Of a DNA stretch of 50,810 bases, positions 9,595 to 18,181 are shown piece by piece. The translations under genes and the position numbers were made by a program. The DNA comes from Armatimonadaceae bacterium. GTDB taxonomy: Bacteria > Armatimonadota > Armatimonadia > Armatimonadales > Armatimonadaceae. The notes under the pieces are model-generated. The model made no database searches, had not been told where the DNA came from, and worked only from the letters and a program-made list of their open reading frames with translations. The stretch spans positions 39,520 to 90,329 of the forward strand of contig JAUJOK010000019.1 in assembly GCA_030447685.1 (NCBI GenBank), written 5' to 3'. Position 1 is the stretch's first letter, and the number at the start of each line of letters is the position of its first letter.

Positions 9595-11186
9595 GCCCCA
9601 TCGACTTCGACCTGGTCGTGGTCGGCTCCGGTTTCGGCGGCTCGCTGCTGTCGATGATCGCCCGCCGCCTGGGGCTTTCCGTGCTCCTGTTGGAGCGGGG
9701 TACCCACCCGCGCTTCGCCATCGGGGAGTCCACCTCCCCGATGGCGAACTTGCTCCTGGAGCAGATGGCCCAGCGCTATGACCTGCCCCGCCTCCTGCCG
9801 CTGACCGCCTTTGGCCCCTGGCGTCGCACCTACCCGCAGATTGGCTGCGGGCTCAAGCGCGGCTTCACCTATTTCCACCACACGGCGGGGAGGCCATATT
9901 GCGCCGGTGCGGATCGCCAGAACCAGCTCCTGGTGGCTGCCAGCCCTCACGACGAGGTCGCCGACACCCACTGGCTGCGCTCAGACGTGGATCACTTCTT
10001 TGTTCGGGAGGCGGTGGCGCTGGGTGTCGATTACCGGGACGAGACTGCGTTAACAGGAGCGCAGTGGGATGCCGCCGGCACAGCGACCCTGCAAGCAGAG
10101 CGCCAGGGGCAGCAGCAGTTCCGCGTTCGGGCGCGCCTGGTCGTGGACGCCACGGGCCCCCGTGGCTTTTTGAGCCGTGCTTTGAACCTGCCGGAGACGA
10201 CCTTCGCCGCCTATCCGGCCACGCAGACCCTGTACTCCCACTTCACTGGCGTGCGCCGGTGCGACGAGATGGACGCCTTCCGTCCGGACGGCGGCACTCC
10301 CCCGTACCCTGTGGACGATGCCGCTCTGCACCACGTCTTCGACGGCGGCTGGATGTGGGTGTTGCGCTTCGGCAACGGGGTCACCAGCGCAGGCATCGCG
10401 GTCACGGACGCTCTGTCAAGGGAACTGGGGCTTTCTGAGGGAGGGGCCGCCGCGTGGGGCCGTTTCCTGAGCCGGTTCCCGTCCATCGGGGAACAGTTCC
10501 GGGAGGCGGAGGCGCTGCGTCCGTTTGTGTTTGCGCCCCGGCTCGCCTACCGCTGCGGTGGCCCGGTGGCGGGAACCGGATGGGCGCTGCTGCCTTCGGC
10601 AGCGGCCTTCGTGGATCCGCTCTTTAGCACGGGCATTCCGCTCACGCTGCTGGGCATTGAGCGGCTGGGGCGAGTCCTGGAGGAGGCGTGGGGAAGCCCC
10701 CGCCTGCTGACGGCGCGCCTGCAGGAGTACAGCGACACCACGCTGGCCGAAGCCGACTGGGTGGCGCAGTTTATCGCCGCCTGCTACGCTTCCTTCGCGG
10801 CGTTCCCCTGGTTCTCGGCTTTTTCCATGTTCTACTTCGCTGCGGCAAGCTACGGCGAAATAGCGCGCCGTATCGGCACCGCCCCTTCAGGGGGCCGCTT
10901 CCTCGCGGCGGATCACCCGGCGTTCTCTGCCGGGCTGCGCCGGTGCGCCGCAAAGCTGGTCTCGGAGAGTCCACCGCCTGCCCTAGACTGCAGCAGCGGC
11001 GCGGACGCGTTCTCGCGCCAGGTGGCGGCGTCGGTAGCGCCCATCAACATCGCGGGCCTGTGCGACCCGTCCAAGAAGAACTGGTACGGCGTCAACCTGG
11101 GTGATCTGGTCACGGGGGCTAGTAAACTGGGAGTGACGCCCGAACACATGCGGCAAATCCTGGATACGGCTCGGTGGGCGCAGTAG
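9591..11186 (+). CDS. FAD-dependent oxidoreductase, flavin halogenase-like
   Basis: Flavoprotein of 531 aa in the tryptophan-halogenase/geranylgeranyl-reductase superfamily. The dinucleotide-binding motif VVGSGFGGSLLSMIARR lies at the N terminus, then ERGTHPRFAIGESTSPMAN (the halogenase-like GES block), a second nucleotide block VDATGPRGF, GGWMWVLRFGNG where halogenases have WxWxIP, and AAAFVDPLFSTGIPLTLLGIERL, the GD(A)xxFIDPLFSSG-like C-terminal motif. The halogenase WxWxIP is only partly kept (WMWVL), so halogenation is possible but not shown; oxidation or hydroxylation is the alternative. The GTG start at 9591 sits in a GTGA overlap with the radical SAM gene, so the two are translationally coupled. 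Confidence 0.8.
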   Translation: MSPIDFDLVVVGSGFGGSLLSMIARRLGLSVLLLERGTHPRFAIGESTSPMANLLLEQMAQRYDLPRLLPLTAFGPWRRTYPQIGCGLKRGFTYFHHTAGRPYCAGADRQNQLLVAASPHDEVADTHWLRSDVDHFFVREAVALGVDYRDETALTGAQWDAAGTATLQAERQGQQQFRVRARLVVDATGPRGFLSRALNLPETTFAAYPATQTLYSHFTGVRRCDEMDAFRPDGGTPPYPVDDAALHHVFDGGWMWVLRFGNGVTSAGIAVTDALSRELGLSEGGAAAWGRFLSRFPSIGEQFREAEALRPFVFAPRLAYRCGGPVAGTGWALLPSAAAFVDPLFSTGIPLTLLGIERLGRVLEEAWGSPRLLTARLQEYSDTTLAEADWVAQFIAACYASFAAFPWFSAFSMFYFAAASYGEIARRIGTAPSGGRFLAADHPAFSAGLRRCAAKLVSESPPPALDCSSGADAFSRQVAASVAPINIAGLCDPSKKNWYGVNLGDLVTGASKLGVTPEHMRQILDTARWAQ

Positions 11187-11545
11187 CCTTCCACGGGGGA
11201 CTTGGACTGCAACTGTCAAAGAAGGGGTTTCTGTTCCATCTCATCGTCAGCGGAGCCATCGCGCTCATCTACGCCTGGGCCTTTAATCTCCTGGGCCTTC
11301 GGGATAATCTGTGGCTGTGGGGCCTGCTCGGAGGTGCCATCCATTACGTGCTCGCGGGGATGTTTCTGGTCATGGTGCCGGCGATGCACCCGGAGATACC
11401 GGAGCAGCGCCCGGTGCCCGGCGCCTTCGCCAGGAACTTCGGCGTGCCGGACGTGCCCGCTTTCTTGATGGGCCACCTCATCTACGGGCTTGTGGTCGGC
11501 ATTGCCTACGCTTATCTGCACGGGAATGCAGGCGCGGCGCTTTAA
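11174..11545 (+). CDS. Small integral membrane protein of unknown function
   Basis: A 123-aa protein with about three hydrophobic helices (FHLIVSGAIALIYAWAFNLLG, LWLWGLLGGAIHYVLAGMFL and LIYGLVVGIAYAYLHG) separated by a polar loop with HPEIPEQRPVPGAF. The start is taken as GTG 11174, overlapping the end of the flavoprotein gene by 13 bp in another frame; no clear ribosome binding site is visible, so a later start is possible. I do not recognise the family. Its position between the flavoprotein and the deiodinase-like selenoprotein suggests a membrane-bound part of the same pathway. Confidence 0.6.
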   Translation: MGAVAFHGGLGLQLSKKGFLFHLIVSGAIALIYAWAFNLLGLRDNLWLWGLLGGAIHYVLAGMFLVMVPAMHPEIPEQRPVPGAFARNFGVPDVPAFLMGHLIYGLVVGIAYAYLHGNAGAAL

Positions 11546-11607
11546 GAAAGCCGATATGGGTACAGATAACACATCCTGGATTGGAAGGACAGAAAGAAAA
11601 ATCCGTT

Positions 11608-12507
11608 ATGGTTACCAGCACCGCCACAGATGCGTCCGAGCAGTTCGCCGGGCTGAGTGAAAAAGAGCCTATGGGCGAATACAACTACCAGCACTTCCGC
11701 ACCAAGCACCTGCTGCAGGACGCGCAAAGAACCCTCACCAAGCGTGGCGTTCTGCCCGGCCAGATGGCGCCGGACTTCGAGCTGCCGCGCGCGGGCGGCG
11801 GCGGCTCGCTGCGCCTGTCGGACTTGCGCGGCAAGCCGGTTCTGCTGCACTTCGGCTCGTATACCTGACCTATTACCAACGGCTCGGTCGAGCCGCAGAA
11901 GAAGCTGCACGCGCTCTGGGGAGACAAGGTGCAGTTCGTGGATGTTCTCGTGCGCCAGGCGCATCCCGGTCCCAAAGAACCACCGTATGCCTCCTTTGCA
12001 GAGAAGATGGAGGATGCCGCGCTCTACCAGCGGGAGGAGGGGATTCCCTGGCCGGTGGTGGTGGATGACCTGGAAGGGACGGTGCATCAGGTCTACAGTG
12101 GCTTGGCCGACCCGAGCTACCTCATTGACGCGGAGGGGCGGGTGGCCTACTACAACATGTGGACCTATTCGCCCGTACTGCACGAGGCCATTGAGGCGCT
12201 GCTTTCGCAAAATGGGCGCGGCGTGGTGCTGGGGGAGGGAATCGACCAGACGCCCCACCTGCTTCCTTCGATAACTGACGGCTGGAAAGGCTTGCGGCGC
12301 GGCCTGACCCAGAGCTACTTTGATATGGAAACGGCGGTGCCGGGTTCTGCCAGTATAGTGTGGCTGGGCCATCAGCTTCGCCCGCTGCTCGCGCCGCTGA
12401 CGCTGCGGGAGAGGCCCCTGCCCGTTCCGGTGAAGATTGGTCTGGGGCTGGGTGCGGCGGCCTTGATCGCGCTGGGCGCACGGCGGCGCTTTGGGTCGAA
12501 CCGCTGA
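11608..12507 (+). CDS. Deiodinase-like thioredoxin-fold selenoprotein (in-frame UGA = Sec87)
   Basis: Thioredoxin-fold protein of 299 aa read through an in-frame TGA at 11866-11868. Around it the protein reads LLHFGSYT-U-PITNGSVEP, which matches the iodothyronine deiodinase active site (FGSxTUP). The downstream VDVLVRQAHPGPKEPPY matches the family's EAHP block, and the same frame continues to 12507. The N-terminal part has the AhpC/TSA/TlpA pattern (PGQMAPDFELP, LSDLRGKPVLL). A hydrophobic helix near the C terminus (VKIGLGLGAAALIALGA) followed by Arg suggests a membrane anchor. ATG 11608 is chosen; its ribosome binding site is weak (GGAAGGA about 18 nt upstream). A hairpin 11 nt after the UGA supports Sec insertion. 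Vertebrate members remove iodine; the bacterial substrate is unknown, and a peroxiredoxin-like role is possible. Confidence 0.85.
11880..11895 (+). promoter_or_regulatory. Candidate bacterial SECIS hairpin for Sec87
   Basis: Six-base-pair perfect stem CGGCTC/GAGCCG closing a GGUC tetraloop, starting 11 nt after the UGA at 11866-11868. Bacterial SECIS elements lie within the coding sequence just downstream of UGA and present a loop with G and U for SelB; both traits are met. It lies inside the reading frame. Confidence 0.65.
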
Positions 12508-12590
12508 TGTGGCGGTTGATCTAAAAATATCCTCAAGGAGATTGCCTCGACAATGCCGTCAGAGCTTTGATTTGAACCCTGAGTTAATCC

Positions 12591-13871
12591 ATGGCAACCA
12601 TCCCCCACGACAAGAGCCTCGACAGCACACTGGCGCTGATGCGCCAGGGCTACACGTTCCTCCACAAGCGGTGCCAGCGCTACCGGTCTGACCTCTTCCA
12701 GACGCGGCTGGGCGGCCTGAAGGTCATCTGCCTCCACGGAGACGAAGCGGCACAGGTCTTTTATGACCCGGAGCGGTTTCAGCGGCAGGGGGCGGTGCCC
12801 AAGCTCATCCAGAAGTCCTTCCTGGGTGAGCGCCCCATCCACTCGCTGGATGGCGCTGCCCACCGGCACCACAAAGAGATGTTCCTGTCGCTGCTGATGA
12901 CACCGGCGAACCTGGACAGGCTGAGAGAGTTGTCTGGGGAGCACTGGCAAGTCTTTATAACCCGGTGGGAGGGCAAGGAAAAGGTCGCGCTCTTCACGGA
13001 AGCGCAGGAGCTGCTGTGCCGGGTAGCCTGCGCCTGGGCGGGTGTTCCGCTGAAGGAAAGCGAAGCCCGGCAGCGGGCCAGGGACTTCTGGGACATGGTA
13101 GATGCGTTTGGTGCTTTCACCCCTCCCCGTCATGTGCGCGGGATGCTGGCACGACGACGGGCGGAGTGGTGGCTGGCAGGGATCATCGAGGAGGCGCAGA
13201 GCGGGAAGATGACGGTGGGCGAAGGAACGGCGGTTTCGGTAATTGCCTTGCACCGGGGTCTCGACGGTCAGCCGCTGGATACGAAAGGGGCGGTCGTGGC
13301 CCTGATCAACGTGCTGCGGCCCATCGTAGCTATCTCGACCTACGTGACCTTTGCGGCGCTGGCTCTGCACGAGCACCCACAGTGCCGGCACAGGCTCCAG
13401 CAGGCTCTCCAAGCGGGCGAGGAGGACTATCTGGATTGGTTCGTGCAGGAAGTTCGCCGCTTTTATCCCTTCGCTCCGTTTATGGCGGCGCATGTGAAGA
13501 AAGCCTTCGACTGGCGCGGCTGCCGCTTCGAGAAGGGACAGTTGGTGCTGCTGGACATCTACGGCACCAACCATGATGCCCGGCTGTGGGAAAGACCGGA
13601 TGAGTTCGAGCCGGAACGGTTCCGGCATGGGCACGCGGGCAAGTTCGACCTCATCCCGCAGGGCGGCGGCGACTATCTCAGTGGCCACCGGTGTCCCGGT
13701 GAAGGGGTCACCATAGAGGCAACCAAAGTGGCGGTGCGTGCGCTTACCCAGCAGATGACCTATGAGGTGCCGGACCAGGAGATGACGTTCAGCCTGGCGA
13801 GGATGCCGACGGTGCCCCGGAGCGGGTTCGTGATGACACAGGTAACACGGGCGGGCAGGATGAACGAATAA
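12591..13871 (+). CDS. Cytochrome P450, CYP152-type peroxygenase
   Basis: P450 of 426 aa. The haem ligand is Cys368 in SGHRCPGEGVTIEATK, and the ExxR pair is Glu287/Arg290. The I-helix carries LRPIVAIS with Arg243-Pro244, the CYP152 signature that replaces the acid-alcohol pair and binds a substrate carboxylate, so that H2O2 is used directly without redox partners (P450-BSbeta, OleT). FAALALHEHP after it is also typical. Likely reaction: hydroxylation or decarboxylation of a carboxylic acid such as a fatty acid. It follows the deiodinase-like gene after 83 bp with no obvious terminator and is probably the last gene of the biosynthetic cluster. There is no strong ribosome binding site in front of ATG 12591. 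Confidence 0.88.
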   Translation: MATIPHDKSLDSTLALMRQGYTFLHKRCQRYRSDLFQTRLGGLKVICLHGDEAAQVFYDPERFQRQGAVPKLIQKSFLGERPIHSLDGAAHRHHKEMFLSLLMTPANLDRLRELSGEHWQVFITRWEGKEKVALFTEAQELLCRVACAWAGVPLKESEARQRARDFWDMVDAFGAFTPPRHVRGMLARRRAEWWLAGIIEEAQSGKMTVGEGTAVSVIALHRGLDGQPLDTKGAVVALINVLRPIVAISTYVTFAALALHEHPQCRHRLQQALQAGEEDYLDWFVQEVRRFYPFAPFMAAHVKKAFDWRGCRFEKGQLVLLDIYGTNHDARLWERPDEFEPERFRHGHAGKFDLIPQGGGDYLSGHRCPGEGVTIEATKVAVRALTQQMTYEVPDQEMTFSLARMPTVPRSGFVMTQVTRAGRMNE

Positions 13872-14204
13872 AGCATGGCTCCGTCATAGTCAGCGCATCC
13901 AGCGCGCTCCGATTGAGGATTCAATGCCACTCAGGGGCTTTACCGGGAACGTGAAGCACGCTTCGTCTCCACGCGCTGCGGACCACCTGTTTTTGAGGCT
14001 CCGGAATCTTCGCCTCATGCAGCCTGCTTGCTCCCCTCTCTGCCCCTGCGCAACGTTCGCTTTTCCTTTATCGCTTCATTGCGACGCAAATCCCGCTTTA
14101 CCCGGGGATGGCTATGGTCGCCGGTTGCCCCGTGACAAAAACGTGATACTTCCGTGCCATCATATCGTTACCGTACGATTAGTTTCGCGACATGCCGTTA
14201 AGCC
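13872..14204. other. Intergenic region before the two-component system
   Basis: 333 bp between the P450 gene and the response regulator gene. It probably holds the promoter of the regulatory operon. I found no gene, strong terminator or repeat in it; the open frames here have no family resemblance or ribosome binding site. Confidence 0.4.
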
Positions 14205-14948
14205 ATGACAACCGCCCTACATAAAAATAAATCGCCACACATCCTCATCGTCGAAGACGACCGTGATATCGCGCATCTGGTACAGCTTCATCTGCACGAC
14301 ATGGGGTGCAGCGTGGAGTTGGTGCATGACGGAACGGAGGGCCTGCAACGAGCGCTTTCCCACACCTATGATCTGGTTATCCTTGACCTGACGCTGCCTG
14401 GCCTGGATGGCTTGGCGATATGCCGCCGTCTGCGGGCGGGGCCAAACTATACGCCTATCCTGATGTTGACGGCCCGCTCTTCCGAACTGGAAAGAGTCCT
14501 GGGCCTGGAAGTGGGCGCGGACGACTACCTCGCCAAACCCTTCAGCATCCGTGAACTGCTGGCGCGCGTCAAGGCGCTATTCCGGCGCGTGGCCGCCCTC
14601 AGCGCACCGGCGCCCGAGCAGAAGATGCTGGCGCTCCATTCTGGCGCTCTTGTGGTCGACCGCGAGAAACGGATGGTTACCGTTGACGGAACTACGGTGA
14701 GCCTGACGGCCAAGGAGTTTGACCTGTTACTCCAGTTCGCCGCGCATCCGGGCCGGGTGTACACACGTGCCGACCTGCTCGACCTGGTGTGGGGGTATGG
14801 CTATGAGGGATACCAGCACACGGTAAACTCGCACATCAACCGGCTGCGGACTAAAATCGAAAAAGACCCCGCGCGGCCCCGCTACCTGCTGACCGTCTGG
14901 GGCGTCGGCTACAAGTTCGCCGAGCCGGATGAAGGAGCAACGGGCTGA
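14205..14948 (+). CDS. OmpR-family response regulator
   Basis: Two-domain response regulator of 247 aa. The receiver domain (residues 10-125) has the acidic pocket EDD at 17-19, the phospho-acceptor Asp61 in VILDLTLPG and the conserved Lys in LAKPF. The C-terminal winged helix (about 150-242) has LTAKEFDLLLQF and NSHINRLRTKIE with VWGVGYKF, so it binds DNA as an OmpR/PhoB regulator. The ATG at 14205 is used. Its stop overlaps the sensor kinase start (TGATG at 14946-14950). Given its place directly before the Met-rich/methionine-sulfoxide genes, it is a candidate regulator of that cluster; this is inference. Confidence 0.93.
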   Translation: MTTALHKNKSPHILIVEDDRDIAHLVQLHLHDMGCSVELVHDGTEGLQRALSHTYDLVILDLTLPGLDGLAICRRLRAGPNYTPILMLTARSSELERVLGLEVGADDYLAKPFSIRELLARVKALFRRVAALSAPAPEQKMLALHSGALVVDREKRMVTVDGTTVSLTAKEFDLLLQFAAHPGRVYTRADLLDLVWGYGYEGYQHTVNSHINRLRTKIEKDPARPRYLLTVWGVGYKFAEPDEGATG

Positions 14949-16444
14949 TGCTGCGGACCCTGCACGCAAAGCTGTCCCTGGTCCTGCTGGCGCTGCTCGG
15001 CCTGCTCGTGCTTTTTTTTGTGCCGCTCACTCTGCTCTCCACCCAGCGGTACTTCGAGGAAGTGAACCAGAAGCTCAACCGGACGCTGGCCGCGCACCTG
15101 ACACAGCACCTGGTCGCTAAGAAAGGGCTGGGCAAGGATGTCCGCGCGCGCGCGGCGACCATGAATGAAATTCACCGGCTGATGGTTATCAACCCGAACA
15201 TCGAGATCTACCTCCTCGACGCGCAGGGGGCCATCCTGGACCACGCCGCCCCGCATGGCCGGGTGAAACGCGAGCGCGTCACCCTGGAGCCAGTGCTAAG
15301 GTTCCTTGCCGGGACCGAACCGTTGCCGATCCGGGGCGACGATCCGCGCAACCTGCGGGGGCGGAAAGTCTTCTCCGCCACGCCCATCACCATCGACGGT
15401 CAGCGCCGGGGCTATATCTATATCATCCTCACGGGCGAGGAGCACGAGGGGATCGCGGAGCGGCTCCGGCGTAGCTACATTCTGCGCGCGAGCCTCGCCG
15501 CGGCGGTTGGTGGCCTGCTGTTCGCCTTCGCCACCGGCCTGCTCTTGTTCCACCTGCTGACACGCCGCCTGCGGCGTCTGACTGCCGCCGTGGACGACTT
15601 CCAGGAGCGGGATTTCCAGGAGCGCGCCCGGCTCGCGGACGCGATCTCTTCCCCGCCGCGTGACGAGATCGACCGGCTCGGTCTGGCTTACAATCAGATG
15701 TCAGGGCGCATTCTGGAGCAGATCGAAGGGTTGCGCGCGGTTGACACGCAACGCCGCGAACTGGTGAGCAACGTTTCGCACGACCTGCGCACGCCGCTGG
15801 CCGCGCTTCACGGATACCTCGAAACCCTGCTAATCAAGGAAGGCGAACTCAGTGTTCAAGAGCAACGCACTTATCTGACGACAGCGCTCCGGCACAGCGA
15901 CCGGCTGGGCAAGCTGGTTGCGGAGTTGTTTGAACTGGCCAAGCTGGAATCACGCGAGGTGCAGGTTCACGCCGAACCTTTTTCGCCCGGCGAACTGGTG
16001 CAAGATGTCGCGCTCAAGTTCCAGCTCGCCGCACAAAACAAAAAGCTGCGGCTTGAAACCGACTTTGCTCCCGATCTACCCTACGTTTCCGCCGACATTG
16101 GTCTCATCGAGCGCGTCCTGGAAAACCTTCTGGAAAACGCCCTGCGCTACACGCCGGAAGGCGGCGTCGTCACCCTTGCGCTTACACGGGAAGGGGAGAA
16201 TATACGGGTTCATGTCCGGGATACGGGGCGCGGCATCCCCGAGGAGCATCTTCCCTTTATCTTCGACCGCTACTACCGCGTTGAGGGCCAGCCGGAGACG
16301 CCGGGCGGCGCCGGGCTGGGCCTGGCGATCACCAAGCGCATCCTCGAACTGCACGAGAGCGCCATCACGCTCCAGAGCGTTCCCGGCGGCGGTACGACGC
16401 TCACCTTTACCCTGCCCGTCTGCCCACCCCAGCCGGAAGCGTAA
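14948..16444 (+). CDS. Membrane sensor histidine kinase
   Basis: Sensor kinase of 498 aa. A first transmembrane helix (about 8-30) and a second (about 182-204) bracket an extracytoplasmic sensing domain of about 150 residues. HAMP follows (about 204-262), then the dimerisation domain with phospho-acceptor His278 in SNVSHDLRTPLAALHGY, and the ATPase domain with N box (LENLLENALRYTPEGG), G1 box (VRDTGRGIPEEH), F box (IFDRYYR) and G2 box (GGAGLGLAITKRI). It is coupled to the upstream response regulator by a TGATG overlap. The sensing domain has no residue pattern that identifies the signal; oxidant stress is suggested by the neighbours only. Confidence 0.93.
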   Translation: MLRTLHAKLSLVLLALLGLLVLFFVPLTLLSTQRYFEEVNQKLNRTLAAHLTQHLVAKKGLGKDVRARAATMNEIHRLMVINPNIEIYLLDAQGAILDHAAPHGRVKRERVTLEPVLRFLAGTEPLPIRGDDPRNLRGRKVFSATPITIDGQRRGYIYIILTGEEHEGIAERLRRSYILRASLAAAVGGLLFAFATGLLLFHLLTRRLRRLTAAVDDFQERDFQERARLADAISSPPRDEIDRLGLAYNQMSGRILEQIEGLRAVDTQRRELVSNVSHDLRTPLAALHGYLETLLIKEGELSVQEQRTYLTTALRHSDRLGKLVAELFELAKLESREVQVHAEPFSPGELVQDVALKFQLAAQNKKLRLETDFAPDLPYVSADIGLIERVLENLLENALRYTPEGGVVTLALTREGENIRVHVRDTGRGIPEEHLPFIFDRYYRVEGQPETPGGAGLGLAITKRILELHESAITLQSVPGGGTTLTFTLPVCPPQPEA

Positions 16445-16689
16445 TGAGAGCCGCGACTTCCCTGACGCTTTTCCCGTGACCAAAAAGCGATGTTTTCGGA
16501 AGGCGGGTGTGACCTGGCCGGACGAAACTCCTCTGGTTCCTGCCGAAGAAAATTAAGATCAGCGACCGGTTGGCACGGCGGCGGCCCCTCTTCGTTATCA
16601 ATTCGTGATATTTTGCTGCGAAAATAAGGTCGCGGGAATCGTCCCGTGACCGCCCCCCTGCCGAAGTGGGCAGGAACAGGAGAAGATAG

Positions 16690-17451
16690 ATGAAGATTCG
16701 TTCAATCGGCGCGGCCGTCGCCGCCCTTGCCGTCGTTTCGTTGTCTGCCCGTACCGCTCTTGCTCAGGACAAGATGAGCGACAAGATGATGGGCATGTCC
16801 ATGGGCGAAAAGCAGATGATGATGGACCGAATGCCGGGCCTGACCGCCTCGGAAAAGCAGCTGATGATGCGGGCGATGCAGATCATGGCGCGCATGTCAC
16901 CGGCGGACAGGCAGATGATGATGGGGATGATGATGGGCATGCCGATGGGCGACATGCGAATGGGCATGATGTCCATGGCGGATATGCAGGCGATGATGGA
17001 CCAGATGCCTGCCGCCGAGAAACGGATGATGATGGACATGATGGCCGGCATGTCCGACTCGGAAAAGCAGATGATGATGGGCATGAGCGCCGCCGACAAG
17101 CGAACCATGATGCGCATGTCTATGGCGGAAAAGCAAATGATGATGCGCATGATGCGGACGATGATGGGCATGAGCGCCGAGGACAAGAGGATGATGATGC
17201 GTGGTATGTCCATGGCCGACATGCAAACGATGATGGCCGGCATGTCCGCGGCGGAGAAGCAGATGATGATGGACAGGATGGCTGGTATGTCGATGACTGA
17301 GAAACAGATGATGATGCAGATGATGAAGGCAATGAGCGCCGAGGATCGGCGAACCATGATGGGCCTGTCGATGGCGGAGAAGCAGATGATGATGCGCATG
17401 ATGATGGGCATGAGCAGCGGCATGATGCATAACCAGGGCGGCAGCCGGTAA
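16690..17451 (+). CDS. Secreted methionine-rich protein (about one third Met)
   Basis: A 253-aa protein with a standard signal peptide (about 1-25, cleaving after ALA before QDK) and a mature part built from degenerate repeats of the type M-S-x-x-E-K-Q-M-M-M-x-x-M. By my count 87 of 253 residues are Met; there is no Cys, Trp or Phe in the mature part. Such proteins resemble MrpX of Azospira, a periplasmic peptide whose methionines are oxidised by hypochlorite and then repaired; copper binding by Met clusters is the alternative. AGGAGAAGATAG precedes ATG 16690. It is first in a run of plus-strand genes for methionine-sulfoxide repair and follows the two-component system, and has a smaller paralogue at 20320 sharing the QDKM-DK-MGM mature start. 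Confidence 0.85.
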   Translation: MKIRSIGAAVAALAVVSLSARTALAQDKMSDKMMGMSMGEKQMMMDRMPGLTASEKQLMMRAMQIMARMSPADRQMMMGMMMGMPMGDMRMGMMSMADMQAMMDQMPAAEKRMMMDMMAGMSDSEKQMMMGMSAADKRTMMRMSMAEKQMMMRMMRTMMGMSAEDKRMMMRGMSMADMQTMMAGMSAAEKQMMMDRMAGMSMTEKQMMMQMMKAMSAEDRRTMMGLSMAEKQMMMRMMMGMSSGMMHNQGGSR

Positions 17452-17475
17452 GCCGCACCAGAGCAAGTCCGTGAA

Positions 17476-17508
17476 AGCCTGCCGTGTTGCCTCGCGGCGC
17501 GGCAGGCT
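17476..17508 (+). terminator. Strong hairpin after the Met-rich gene (attenuator or terminator candidate)
   Basis: A perfect 9-bp stem AGCCTGCCG/CGGCAGGCT separated by 15 nt of GC-rich loop lies 25 nt after the stop of the Met-rich gene. No T-run follows, so it is more likely a partial (attenuating or mRNA-stabilising) element than a simple intrinsic terminator; it would let the abundant Met-rich protein be made in excess over the enzymes downstream. Confidence 0.45.
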
Positions 17509-17598
17509 ACTCCAGTATCGGGGATAGCGGAACCAGGCTCGCTGGCCTGACGGTGTGTTTCTTGCTCGACCAAGCAAAAGAAGGAACGAGAAGGAAGT

Positions 17599-18165
17599 AT
17601 GAAGTCATTACCCTTATTCGCACGCGCCATGACAGTCCTGGGGGCTGCAGTGATGGCTTGCGTTCTCAACACAGCGCCTGCCGAAGCACAGGCGACGATA
17701 AACCAACCTGCGCCGGAGCTTGTCGGCACCAGCTGGCTGAACACCCCGAAGAACGCGCCCCTGACGCTGGCCTCCCGTAAGGGAAAAGTGACTATCCTGC
17801 ACTTCTGGACATTCGGGTGAATCAACTGCAAACGGAACCTGCCGAGTTACGGCAGATGGCAAAAGCGGTTCGCAAAGCAGGGCGTTGAGATCATCGGGGT
17901 CCATACGCCGGAGTTCGATTGGGAGCGCAAAGAGGCGACGGTCGCGCGGCAGCTCAAGGAGCTGAACATTACCTACCCGATCCTGATCGACAATCAGCAC
18001 GAAAACTGGAACCGATGGCGGCAGCAGTACTGGCCGACGGTGTATCTGATAGACAAGCGAGGCCGCGTGCGCTACGCCTGGGCCGGTGAACTGGAGTACC
18101 GAGGCGCAGGCGGCGAGGCGAAGATGACCCGCCTGGTGGACGCGCTGCTTAAAGAGCGCAACTGA
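17599..18165 (+). CDS. Secreted thioredoxin/TlpA-like selenoprotein (in-frame UGA = Sec74, UxxC)
   Basis: Thioredoxin-fold protein of 188 aa read through TGA at 17818-17820. The signal peptide is residues 1-31 (ends AEAQA); the redoxin domain starts at NQPAPELVGTSWLN and the active site reads ILHFWTFG-U-INC-KRNLP, where TlpA/DipZ-like proteins have WTxxCINC. Sec74 and Cys77 therefore replace the CxxC pair. After the UGA the frame continues with the expected fold (VEIIGVHTPEF, YPILIDNQHENWNRWRQQYWPTVYLID, GRVRYAWAGELEY) to 18165. AGAAGGAAG precedes ATG 17599. A hairpin lies 18 nt after the UGA. Likely role: thiol/selenol reductant in the periplasm, plausibly for the MsrB or molybdoenzyme encoded just downstream. 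Confidence 0.88.
17839..17855 (+). promoter_or_regulatory. Candidate bacterial SECIS hairpin for Sec74
   Basis: Perfect 6-bp stem CTGCCG/CGGCAG with a 5-nt loop AGUUA starting 18 nt after the UGA at 17818-17820. The loop carries the GU dinucleotide expected for SelB recognition. It lies within the reading frame. Confidence 0.65.
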
Positions 18166-18181
18166 ACGAAGGAAGGGCACG

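Noticed and set aside
17818..17820. TGA at 17818 as an ordinary stop or sequencing error in a truncated thioredoxin gene
   Set aside because: The same frame continues to 18165 with full family similarity, the codon sits at the redox Cys position (UxxC) and a hairpin lies 18 nt downstream; two other genes show the same arrangement.
16764..17831. Long minus-strand open frame opposite the Met-rich gene (Ile/Cys/Arg/Met-rich)
   Set aside because: It is the mirror of the ATG-rich repeat on the plus strand; composition is unlike any protein, and the plus frame has a signal peptide, ribosome binding site and a paralogue.
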